From: Sulfurimonas sp.
Lineage (GTDB): Bacteria > Campylobacterota > Campylobacteria > Campylobacterales > Sulfurimonadaceae
Direction of reading: 5' to 3'
Length of the DNA: 46,346 nucleotides
Assembly (NCBI GenBank): GCA_030949945.1
Contig: JAUZRZ010000043.1
Location: 1 to 46,346, forward strand
Shown one piece after another: positions 37,082 through 46,346 of this stretch. Numbering within the stretch: the stretch's first letter is position 1; every line of letters begins with the position of its first letter. The translations under genes were made by a program, and so were the position numbers. Below the pieces are notes generated by a model that was not told the DNA's origin, searched no databases, and saw only the letters and a list, made by a program, of their open reading frames with translations.

Positions 37082-37493
37082 TGTTCATCTCCGCAGTGAT
37101 AATTTTACATTTGAATGGTAGCTTGTGCATTGCAAGAGTTAATGCCTCGCGGGCAATATCTTCTGGAATTCCAGCTATCTCAAATATGATACGACCTGGC
37201 TTAATATTCATAACCCATTGATCAACAGCTCCCTTACCTTTACCCATACGAGTTTCAAGCGGTTTAGCTGTTAATGGTTTAGCTGGGAATACACGAATCC
37301 ACATCTTACCTTGACGTTTAAGGTGACGAGTTGCAGAGATACGTGCTGACTCTATTTGACGAGAGTTAATACGACCAGCTTCAACAGCTTTAAAAGCTAT
37401 GTCACCAAATGCTAAGCTATAACCTGAACGAGCATAACCACGGTTACGACCCTTCATTACTTTACGATATTTTGTTCTTTTTGGCATTAACAT
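37068..37493 (-). CDS. rplP: 50S ribosomal protein L16
   Basis: Organises the A-site region of 23S rRNA, 141 residues: [55 protein letters not shown] and [24 protein letters not shown]. Start ATG lies two bases after the rpsC stop. Confidence 0.97.
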   Translation of the reverse strand: MLMPKRTKYRKVMKGRNRGYARSGYSLAFGDIAFKAVEAGRINSRQIESARISATRHLKRQGKMWIRVFPAKPLTAKPLETRMGKGKGAVDQWVMNIKPGRIIFEIAGIPEDIAREALTLAMHKLPFKCKIITAEMNNEIF

Positions 37494-37495
37494 AA

Positions 37496-38200
37496 TTATT
37501 CAGCCTTTTCACGTGGAGCACGTTTTGGACGACGCTCTTTTTTCTCTTCTTTTGCTTCCGCAGGAATACCTTTTGTAAGTACCTCACCTTTGAAGATCCA
37601 TACTTTAATACCGATAATTCCGTATGTAGTATGTGCTTCAGCAAAACCGTAATCGATCTTAGCACGAAGTGTATGTAAAGGAACACGTCCCTCTAAATAC
37701 CACTCAGTACGAGCCATTTCAGCTCCACCAAGACGACCAGCAACTGCAATTTTAATTCCCTTAGCACCAGAACGTTGTGCACCTTGCATAACTTTTTTCA
37801 TAGCTCTACGGAAGGCAATACGACGCTCTAGTTGAGTAGCAACATTTTCAGCAACAAGTTGAGCAGATGTTTGAGCTTTCTTCTCTTCTTTGATGTTTAC
37901 AGAAATTGTTTTACCAATAAGCTTTTGAAGATTAGTCTTAAGCTTCTCAATATCAGCACCTTTCTTCCCAATAATAATACCAGGACGAGCAGCAACGATA
38001 GTTACACGAAGTCTTTTAACTGTTCTTTCAATGATGATGTTAGCAACACCAGCATAATAAAGCTCTTTCTTTAAAAATGTTCTTATCTTGTGATCTTCGC
38101 CTAAAGCAGCTGGAGCTGTTTTGAAGTTAGGGAACCAACGGCTCTCCCAGTTACGGTTGATACCAAGACGTAAACCAATAGGATTAACTTTTTGACCCAT
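37496..38200 (-). CDS. rpsC: 30S ribosomal protein S3
   Basis: Head protein at the mRNA entry channel, 234 residues. The KH domain motif [19 protein letters not shown] lies near residue 72 and the C-terminal domain has [27 protein letters not shown]. The basic, Glu/Arg-rich C-terminal tail is longer than in E. coli-like forms only slightly. Confidence 0.97.
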   Translation of the reverse strand: MGQKVNPIGLRLGINRNWESRWFPNFKTAPAALGEDHKIRTFLKKELYYAGVANIIIERTVKRLRVTIVAARPGIIIGKKGADIEKLKTNLQKLIGKTISVNIKEEKKAQTSAQLVAENVATQLERRIAFRRAMKKVMQGAQRSGAKGIKIAVAGRLGGAEMARTEWYLEGRVPLHTLRAKIDYGFAEAHTTYGIIGIKVWIFKGEVLTKGIPAEAKEEKKERRPKRAPREKAE

Positions 38201-38201
38201 A

Positions 38202-38519
38202 CTATTTACCCTCCACTATTACTAAGATATGTGCTGTTGGTTTTCTAATACCTGAAGCCATACCACGTGCTCGTGGACGGAAACGTTTAAGAACAGGACC
38301 ATTGTCAACACGACATGATTGAACGATACAATCTTCAGCTTCCATACCACTATTTGCAACTGCAGATGCAATTACTTTATAGATGATTTTTGCTGCTTTG
38401 TTTGGTGTGAACTCTAAAGCTGCCATAGCCTCTTCAGCATTCATACCTTGAACTTCTCTCGCGATTAAACGAGATTTGATTGGAGATACACGGATAAATT
38501 TTAATAATGCTCTAGCCAT
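38202..38519 (-). CDS. rplV: 50S ribosomal protein L22
   Basis: Lines the exit tunnel, 105 residues: [49 protein letters not shown] and the beta-hairpin [32 protein letters not shown]. Confidence 0.96.
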   Translation of the reverse strand: MARALLKFIRVSPIKSRLIAREVQGMNAEEAMAALEFTPNKAAKIIYKVIASAVANSGMEAEDCIVQSCRVDNGPVLKRFRPRARGMASGIRKPTAHILVIVEGK

Positions 38520-38523
38520 CTAT

Positions 38524-38799
38524 CTATCCTTTCTTCTGAACAGAGCCCTTATGGCCCTTAAATGTACGAGTTGGTGCAAATTCACCAAGCTTGTAACCGA
38601 TGTGGTTCTCTGATACATGAACTGGAACAAATTGACGTCCATTATGAACGTTTATTGTAAAACCAACCATATCAGGTGTAACCATAGATCTTCTTGACCA
38701 AGTCTTGATAGGTTTTTTGTTACCTTCAGCTTTTGCCTTTTCAATCTTCTTACTTAAATGGTCATCAACGAATGGACCTTTTTTTAATGAACGAGCCAT
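38524..38799 (-). CDS. rpsS: 30S ribosomal protein S19
   Basis: Head protein bound to S13, 91 residues: [73 protein letters not shown]. Confidence 0.97.
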   Translation of the reverse strand: MARSLKKGPFVDDHLSKKIEKAKAEGNKKPIKTWSRRSMVTPDMVGFTINVHNGRQFVPVHVSENHIGYKLGEFAPTRTFKGHKGSVQKKG

Positions 38800-38801
38800 A
38801 A

Positions 38802-39647
38802 TTAACCTACCCTTTTAGCATTTGGTTTACGACGAGTAATAATTAACTTATCACTTGCTTTCTTAGTACGAGTTTTCGCACCTTTAGTCGGTTTACCCCA
38901 TGGAGTAACTGGATGACGACCTGAGTTCGTTTTACCTTCACCACCACCGTGTGGGTGATCAATCGGGTTCATAGCAGAACCACGAGTCTGTGGACGAATA
39001 CCTAAGTGACGTTGACGACCAGCTTTAGCGATAACAATGTTACCAAACTCTTCGTTACCAACACTACCAACAGTAGCTAAACACTCACCTAATACTAAAC
39101 GCATTTCAGTTGAAGGCATACGTAATGAAACATATTTACCATCACGACCCATAATCTGAGCACTTGTTCCAGCAGCACGACACATTTGTCCGCCTTTACC
39201 AGTTTTAAGCTCAATATTATGAATTAAAGTACCCACTGGGATATTTTTAAGTTTCATAGTGTTTCCAGGTTTAACATCTAAACCTTCTGAAGCTGACTCA
39301 ATTACATCGCCTACTACTAAATCTTTTGGTTGAAGAATATAACGCTTCTCACCATCAGCATAAGTAATTAATGCAATACGACAGTTTCTATATGGATCAT
39401 ACTCAATTGCACTAACTGTACCAGGAATATCGAACTTATTTCTTTTGAAATCAATAATACGATACTGCTTCTTTGCACCAGCTTGACGGTGACGAGAAGT
39501 GATACGACCATTATTGTTACGACCAGCATGTTGTGGAAGCTTTACAAGTAATGAACGAACACTTGGTTTTGCAGTGATATCTGAGCTATCAACATTTGTA
39601 TAAAAACGACGAGACGGAGTTATCGGTCTATAAGTTTTAATTGCCAT
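38802..39647 (-). CDS. rplB: 50S ribosomal protein L2
   Basis: Needed for subunit joining and peptidyl transfer, 281 residues. [29 protein letters not shown] near the N terminus and the signature [34 protein letters not shown] near the C terminus are intact. Confidence 0.97.
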   Translation of the reverse strand: MAIKTYRPITPSRRFYTNVDSSDITAKPSVRSLLVKLPQHAGRNNNGRITSRHRQAGAKKQYRIIDFKRNKFDIPGTVSAIEYDPYRNCRIALITYADGEKRYILQPKDLVVGDVIESASEGLDVKPGNTMKLKNIPVGTLIHNIELKTGKGGQMCRAAGTSAQIMGRDGKYVSLRMPSTEMRLVLGECLATVGSVGNEEFGNIVIAKAGRQRHLGIRPQTRGSAMNPIDHPHGGGEGKTNSGRHPVTPWGKPTKGAKTRTKKASDKLIITRRKPNAKRVG

Positions 39648-39648
39648 G

Positions 39649-39930
39649 TTATACCGCCAAACTTTCTATTTGTGCACCTTCAGGTAAAGTCACATAGAAC
39701 TTTTTGAAGTTGTTTTGCTTCCCTAGTACACCACGAAAACGTTTACTTTTTCCGCTTTGATTTAAAGAGTTAATCTTGTTTGGAACGATTCCAAAGTACT
39801 CTCTAAAAATTTCCTTAAGACCTGTCTTAGTTACACGTGGTGAAGTTTGAACAACAATAACACCATCTTCTTGCATACCAAGAGTCTTCTCTGTATATAT
39901 AATAGATTTAATATCTGTAATATCAGCCAT
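39649..39930 (-). CDS. rplW: 50S ribosomal protein L23
   Basis: Docking site for trigger factor and SRP at the tunnel exit, 93 residues: [67 protein letters not shown]. Starts at the rplD stop. Confidence 0.95.
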   Translation of the reverse strand: MADITDIKSIIYTEKTLGMQEDGVIVVQTSPRVTKTGLKEIFREYFGIVPNKINSLNQSGKSKRFRGVLGKQNNFKKFYVTLPEGAQIESLAV

Positions 39931-40544
39931 TACTTAGCCTCACTTATTAATGCTTCAAAAACTGCTTTTTCGATCACTAGTGAACGATAGTTAGCTGCTA
40001 AGTATGCATTTAATTCATTAGATTCGATAACATAAGTTTGAGATAAATTCTCAAATGCTAAAAATGTTGGTTCATCTAATAAAGATTTAACAATTAGAAC
40101 ATCTCTTTGACCTAATGCTTTAAACATTGCGCTTGCATCTTTAGTTTTACCAGATGCGATTTCAATGTTGTCAACAACAAAAAGAGTACCATTTTGTGCA
40201 TGCTCATTTAAAGCAAAGTTTAAAGCTAATTTCTTTTGCTTCTTGTTTACTTTTAAATTGTAGTTATGGTTGTTCATAGAACCGAACGCTTTACCACCAC
40301 CTACGAAGATAGGAGAACGACGTGAACCAGCACGAGCGCGACCGCCACCTTTTTGAGCCCATGGCTTTTTACCACCACCACGTACTTCACTTCTACCTTT
40401 TGTAGTAGCAGTGTTAGCACGCCCAGCAGCTTGAGCCGACTTAACATAAAGCCATAAGTTGTGAGGGTTAATACCAGAGAAAGACTCTGGAATTGCTAAC
40501 TCAGATGCTTTTTCCATTTTTTCATTTAAAACGATTGCGCTCAT
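39930..40544 (-). CDS. rplD: 50S ribosomal protein L4
   Basis: Tunnel protein, 204 residues; in E. coli it autoregulates the S10 operon. The extended loop [48 protein letters not shown] is intact. Its ends touch rplC and rplW by one base each. Confidence 0.97.
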   Translation of the reverse strand: MSAIVLNEKMEKASELAIPESFSGINPHNLWLYVKSAQAAGRANTATTKGRSEVRGGGKKPWAQKGGGRARAGSRRSPIFVGGGKAFGSMNNHNYNLKVNKKQKKLALNFALNEHAQNGTLFVVDNIEIASGKTKDASAMFKALGQRDVLIVKSLLDEPTFLAFENLSQTYVIESNELNAYLAANYRSLVIEKAVFEALISEAK

Positions 40545-41134
40545 TATTTAGCTACCTTTACACGACCTAGAGAACCGTTTGCACCAGATACAGAACCTAA
40601 AACCGCAATGATTTTATTTTCAGCATCGTAAGAAACGATCTCATTTTTTACACTGTTTTGTACATTTCCGTAATGTCCTGGCATTTTCTTACCTTTCATT
40701 ACACGACCTGGCCACTCAGCATTACCGATTGAACCTGTTCTACGACCCATTCTATGACCGTGAGATGCAGGACCACCACCGAAGTTCCAACGTTTCATTG
40801 CACCAGCAAAACCACGACCTTTAGTAGTAAAAGTAGATCTAATCACACTAGCTTCTGCTAATGGAGTAATATCTAAATCACCAGCTTCAGTATTTGCTAC
40901 TTCAAGCGTTGCAAAACGATTAAATTCAGCAGATAAGTTAAACTTTTTCTGTTGACCTTCAATTGCTTTATTCATTTTCTTACCGCTGTTGTAAGCTACA
41001 ACTGCTGTAGTCACGTTGCCATTTTTTGCGTTTACTTCACATACCTTAGCATCAAGAACTCTTAAAAGAGTAACTGGCTTAGAAGGTACAGAGATAGTAC
41101 GACTCATACCGATTTTTTCAACAATATATTCCAC
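40544..41134 (-). CDS. rplC: 50S ribosomal protein L3
   Basis: Large-subunit assembly initiator, 196 residues: [71 protein letters not shown]. It follows rpsJ by ten bases. Confidence 0.97.
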   Translation of the reverse strand: MEYIVEKIGMSRTISVPSKPVTLLRVLDAKVCEVNAKNGNVTTAVVAYNSGKKMNKAIEGQQKKFNLSAEFNRFATLEVANTEAGDLDITPLAEASVIRSTFTTKGRGFAGAMKRWNFGGGPASHGHRMGRRTGSIGNAEWPGRVMKGKKMPGHYGNVQNSVKNEIVSYDAENKIIAVLGSVSGANGSLGRVKVAK

Positions 41135-41144
41135 TACGAACTCC

Positions 41145-41457
41145 TTACTTATCCATAGAACGTACTTCTACGTCTACTTCCGGTGCAAGATCAAGCTTCA
41201 TTAATGAATCAACAGTTTCTGGTGTAGCAGATACTATATCAATCATTCTAGCGTGCATACGTATTTCAAATTGCTCACGAGCTTTTTTTGTTAACGTGAA
41301 CTGATTTAAGTACTGTATACTTACGAATCTTTGTTGGTAAAGGGATTGGACCACGAATTGCAGCACCTGTACGCTTTACAGCCTCAACGATTGAAGCTAC
41401 AGATCTATCGAGTACACGATGATCGTAAGCTTTCAATTTTAAACGAATTTTTTCCAT
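41145..41457 (-). CDS. rpsJ: 30S ribosomal protein S10 (one-base insertion)
   Basis: Head protein and the antitermination factor NusE, about 103 residues. Start [58 protein letters not shown]; continuation [45 protein letters not shown]. The two parts are in different frames because the A-run at 41283-41289 has seven bases where six restore the frame. An essential gene cannot be broken this way, so this is a clear homopolymer error. First gene of the S10 operon. Confidence 0.95.
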
Positions 41458-41480
41458 AATTTTCCTTCTTAAAGAACTCA

Positions 41481-41531
41481 TCAGGCGTTACCTGACTATT
41501 AACCACTATTATTTTAGGGTGCGAAATTATA
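41481..41531 (-). promoter_or_regulatory. S10 operon promoter and leader hairpin
   Basis: A TATAAT box (41526-41531, minus strand, in GGGTATAATTTCG) lies about 70 bases before rpsJ. The leader has a short hairpin TCAGG/CCTGA (41481-41495) and AGAAGGA before the ATG. Confidence 0.6.
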
Positions 41532-41647
41532 CCCAAGCTTCTTCTTTTATTCAAGGATTTAGGGGGTAAATTCTGATTTAAGTATGAATTTACTTCCTTT
41601 TAATAAGGAAATGATACAATTAGGATATTTTAAGTGAGGGGATATTT

Positions 41648-42712
41648 ATGGAAATACTACTAGAGGAATTTTATAAAATTGACTTAAATCTAGATAAGTA
41701 TCACTATAGAAAACTTTTTATTGATGATAAGTCCTATCAAATATCTGGTATATCACACAGCGGTAAGACAAAACTTGTCAAAAGTTATCTTTTAGGTTTG
41801 AAAAAAAGCTCTTATCTTTATATTGATTGTAATGACATTAGAATTGATATAGAAGTTTTAAACAGTAGTCTCAACTCTTTTTGTAATCGTAATAAAATAG
41901 ATGTACTTGTTTTAGATAACTATAAAGAGCAGATTAACTTTGTAAATGTTTCACAACTTATCATAACAACTGAGCTTCAAATTAAAACAGATCTGCTTAT
42001 ACCTCTACAACTCTATCCACTTGACTATGAAGAGTTTTTAGCTTATGAGCATAAGTACGACTCATCAGCACTCAACCATTTTTTTCAACTTGGAGGTTTT
42101 GCTTTTATGCATAAGGTAAGTGTAGATGAGAGAGTGCTTAGTATTCAGCGACTTCTAAAAAACACTTTAGATGATGTTGAGTTTGATATACTCTGTTTAG
42201 CTGCAAAGTTTATGTCTCAAAAGCTCTCTGCGTTTACTATATATGAGAGGCTTAAACTCACTCGAAAGATCAGTAAGGATAAACTCTATAAATCTTTTGA
42301 GGGTCTAGTTAAAAAGAACTATCTTCATTTAGTTGAGAAGTTTCATGCCCCTAAAGCAACTAAGAAAGTCTATCTTTGCGATACCTCTTTAAAATCAGCC
42401 TTGAGTATAGAGAAAAATTTTGGTCGTTTGTTTGAAAATATGATTTTTTTAGAACTGCTCAAATCTAATACTCCTTGCTACTATGATGATGAGATAGATT
42501 TTTATCTTCCCTCTAGTGATACTATAATTCTTTGTAAACCTTTTGCAGATGAGCGGCGTCTCTTTCAAAAACTTGAAAGCATAGAAGCCTTTATATTTAC
42601 TCACTCTATTAGAAAAATTATTGCAGTAAGTATGAATAAAGAAGGTACAATTTCACACCCACTCGCACAGGTAGAGATAGTACCTTTTGATATTTGGGCT
42701 TTAGGAGATTGA
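41648..42712 (+). CDS. ATP-binding protein with DUF4143-like C terminus
   Basis: A 354-residue protein. Walker A is GISHSGKTKL near residue 34; IDVLVLDNY near residue 84 is the likely Walker B strand, with one acidic residue. The middle (DVEFDILCLAAKFMSQKLSAFTIYERLKLTRKISKDKLYKSFEGLVKKNYLH) looks like a winged helix, and FGRLFENMIFLELLKS resembles the DUF4143 nuclease-like end seen in AAA+ ATPases of unknown role. It abuts rnhB (gap one base). SD GAGGGG precedes the ATG. Function unknown. Confidence 0.65.
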   Translation: MEILLEEFYKIDLNLDKYHYRKLFIDDKSYQISGISHSGKTKLVKSYLLGLKKSSYLYIDCNDIRIDIEVLNSSLNSFCNRNKIDVLVLDNYKEQINFVNVSQLIITTELQIKTDLLIPLQLYPLDYEEFLAYEHKYDSSALNHFFQLGGFAFMHKVSVDERVLSIQRLLKNTLDDVEFDILCLAAKFMSQKLSAFTIYERLKLTRKISKDKLYKSFEGLVKKNYLHLVEKFHAPKATKKVYLCDTSLKSALSIEKNFGRLFENMIFLELLKSNTPCYYDDEIDFYLPSSDTIILCKPFADERRLFQKLESIEAFIFTHSIRKIIAVSMNKEGTISHPLAQVEIVPFDIWALGD

Positions 42713-42713
42713 T

Positions 42714-43262
42714 ATGAAAACCTTATGTGGTATAGATGAAGCAGGTCGTGGTCCTATTGCTGGTGACTTAGTTGTTGCTGGCTGTATTTTCAATGAAAAG
42801 AGTAAAATTTCTGGACTTAATGACTCTAAAAAAATCAGTGAAAAACGCAGGTATGAACTTTTTGAAGAGATATTTCCTAATACTCTGCATCATATAGTAG
42901 TTATCTCTCCAAAGCAAGTAGATGAGTTTGGTATCTCAAAGTGTATGACAAAGGCACTTTTAGAGATAAAAGAACACTTAAATGCAGATGAGTATCTCTT
43001 TGATGGTAATACTACTTTTGGTGTTGATGGACTTGAGACTATGGTAAAAGCAGATGCAAAAGTTCCTGAGGTAAGTGCTGCTTCCATACTTGCTAAAGTC
43101 ACACATGATAGAAATATTATTCGCGATGCAAAATTATATCCTGAGTACTCCTTTGAAAAACATAAAGGTTATGGCACGAAACTCCATGTTGCTATGATTA
43201 AAGAGTTTGGATACTCTCCCATCCATCGAAGAAGTTTTAAACTCAAAGCCTTGGCATCCTAG
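42714..43262 (+). CDS. rnhB: Ribonuclease HII
   Basis: Cuts RNA in RNA-DNA hybrids and removes single ribonucleotides. The catalytic DEDD set is visible: GIDEAGRGPIAGDLVVAGC at the N terminus (Asp8, Glu9), the Asp in FDGNTTFG, and KADAKVPEVSAASILAKVTHDR. Length 182. It is the second gene of a two-gene unit with the upstream ATPase. Confidence 0.94.
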   Translation: MKTLCGIDEAGRGPIAGDLVVAGCIFNEKSKISGLNDSKKISEKRRYELFEEIFPNTLHHIVVISPKQVDEFGISKCMTKALLEIKEHLNADEYLFDGNTTFGVDGLETMVKADAKVPEVSAASILAKVTHDRNIIRDAKLYPEYSFEKHKGYGTKLHVAMIKEFGYSPIHRRSFKLKALAS

Positions 43263-43286
43263 GGGCATAGAAAAAGGTACTCTCTT

Positions 43287-44252
43287 TTAAAACCCTATAA
43301 CTCTTTGTATAAGCCAATAGGATGAGAACATCCCTATAAAATATGGTGCAGTTTTACGAAGCCCTTTATTTAAAGGAGGCAGGTACTTTTGTAAGAAAAT
43401 TAAGAAACTCCCTGCAATAGCGATAAAGAGTAACTGCCCTAACTCAATCCCAATATTAAATGCAAATAGAGAAAGCACTATCTCATCTTGTGGTAATCCT
43501 ATACTTCTAAGAGCAGTAGAAAAACCAAAACCATGGAGCAAACCAAAGATAAATGCCACTATAGCTATATGTTTTTTAGTAAAACTATCTCTTTTACTAA
43601 GTAACTCGCGTGCTAAAAAAACGATACTCAATGCTATCATCGCTTCAATATAAGCAACCCCTACACTCACAACACCAAACATTCCAAATGCCAGTGTAAT
43701 TGAGTGTGAGAGAGTAAACGCAGTAATTGCAAAAAGAAGGGATTTTATCCGTGAGATAAGCAAAAGAAGAGAGAGTACAAACAAAAGGTGGTCGTAGCCA
43801 TTTAAAATATGAAAAAAACCAAGCTCTAAATACTCAATAAAAAATGTCAATTGTGAACTCTTTTGCTGTATGTATATAAAGGGAGATCTAGCTCGGAGTA
43901 GAGACTTTATAACTATATCTTCTTTCTCATACCTTATAATGACACCTCTATCTTTTGATACAAGTCCATCTATCCAGATACGTTTTTCAAACAAGCCATT
44001 TTTTCCACACCATAAACTGTACTTATCAATGATAAAGCCATTTATGATTTTTCTAGGCTCTTCGTGCATTTTTTCACAGACAAGAGGATACCTGATAACT
44101 ATATCTTTACCTTTTTTGTCTGAGAGTGGTTTTTTATAGACAACTTCTATCTTATGTGTTTGTAACTCTTTGAGTTCAATGTAAGAGAGACCTGTTTGAT
44201 GTGCAGATAAAGAGAGTGTAAATACAAAAAGTAAAAAAAGTTTATATATCAT
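43287..44252 (-). CDS. HupE/UreJ_2-like membrane protein
   Basis: A 321-residue protein with a signal peptide (LFLLFVFTLSLSA), an extracytoplasmic domain of about 120 residues and then about six membrane spans. FFHILNGYDHLLFVLSLLLLI, HSITLAFGMFG and LLHGFGFSTALRSIGLP are the family histidine motifs. The HupE/UreJ group includes nickel permeases, but the '_2' branch here, with a large N-terminal domain, has no proven substrate. It follows a PPIase-like gene by four bases, a pairing that hints at joint folding or export. Confidence 0.75.
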   Translation of the reverse strand: MIYKLFLLFVFTLSLSAHQTGLSYIELKELQTHKIEVVYKKPLSDKKGKDIVIRYPLVCEKMHEEPRKIINGFIIDKYSLWCGKNGLFEKRIWIDGLVSKDRGVIIRYEKEDIVIKSLLRARSPFIYIQQKSSQLTFFIEYLELGFFHILNGYDHLLFVLSLLLLISRIKSLLFAITAFTLSHSITLAFGMFGVVSVGVAYIEAMIALSIVFLARELLSKRDSFTKKHIAIVAFIFGLLHGFGFSTALRSIGLPQDEIVLSLFAFNIGIELGQLLFIAIAGSFLIFLQKYLPPLNKGLRKTAPYFIGMFSSYWLIQRVIGF

Positions 44253-44256
44253 AAAA

Positions 44257-46144
<1,888 letters not shown>

Positions 46145-46148
<4 letters not shown>

Positions 46149-46339
46149 AAAGAGGAGTTATTCTCGCAGTTTATTATAACTCTTGCCTCTTTTATATCAA
46201 CAAACTTTAAAAGAGTATGTTTTGCATCTTCTTCTTTTGTACTAAACGCAGGCTCATTTACTAAAGTACAGGTTGATGCGAGATGAAACTCTACTTCTAA
46301 ATCTACATAAGATTTAAACTCATACTCTCTTGTTTTCAT
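46145..46339 (-). CDS. Small protein of unknown function
   Basis: A 64-residue product starting [29 protein letters not shown] and ending [11 protein letters not shown], acidic and without a membrane segment. It converges on galE, overlapping by four bases. Its start lies close to the window edge, so upstream signals are not visible. No family recognised. Confidence 0.5.
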
Positions 46340-46346
46340 ATCTATT

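Overview
This window reads as a piece of the main chromosome of a member of the Campylobacterota (Epsilonproteobacteria), most like Sulfurimonas or a close relative. The evidence is an AT-rich genome, gene order tuf-rpmG-tRNA-Trp-secE-nusG-rplK-rplA-rplJ-rplL behind a tRNA-Thr/Gly/Tyr/Thr cluster, a complete S10-spc-alpha ribosomal protein set on the minus strand, and a HD-GYP/metallo-beta-lactamase signalling protein. The genus is an inference; the higher group is fairly safe.

Layout. 1-5.4 kb (minus strand): translation-elongation and L11/L10 operon (rplL partial, rplJ, rplA, rplK, nusG, secE, tRNA-Trp, rpmG, tuf) and four more tRNAs driven by a consensus sigma70 promoter. 5.4-18.4 kb: accessory and housekeeping genes: a GAF-HD-GYP-MBL protein, YaaA, RlmB, a thioredoxin, an AEC transporter, SelO, a tandem nitroreductase-fold protein, then a minus-strand run tkt, ispA, PDZ protein, ybaB, panD, ferredoxin. 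18.4-18.85 kb: a 264-bp palindromic element. 18.85-23.5 kb: beta-barrel protein, lipoprotein, murE, TPR protein, nfu, aldo/keto reductase. 23.6-26.7 kb: rpmJ-rpsM-rpsK-rpsD-rpoA-rplQ. 26.7-30.7 kb: a block of mostly plus-strand genes that separates rpmJ from infA. 30.7-41.5 kb: rpsJ through infA. 41.6-46.3 kb: an ATPase, rnhB, a HupE-like membrane protein with a PPIase-like partner, galE and a small unknown gene.

At least thirteen housekeeping genes are broken by single-base indels, several in homopolymers (for example seven A instead of six in rpsJ). I treat these as sequencing or assembly errors and annotate each as one gene.

The most unusual signals are not genes. (1) A 264-bp nested palindrome at 18556-18819 folds as a three-way junction and is flanked by TAA on both sides. 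(2) A three-hairpin repeat occurs three times, always in a gap inside a ribosomal or elongation operon (207-287, 2271-2345, 35214-35296); its stems change by compensating substitutions and one copy is inverted relative to transcription. (3) The octamer AAACGCAG occurs 17 times where about one copy is expected by composition, in all reading frames. (4) A 16-bp perfect inverted repeat brackets tRNA-Thr next to tuf. (5) Several genes have a -10-like hexamer 5-6 nt before the start codon, suggesting leaderless mRNAs.
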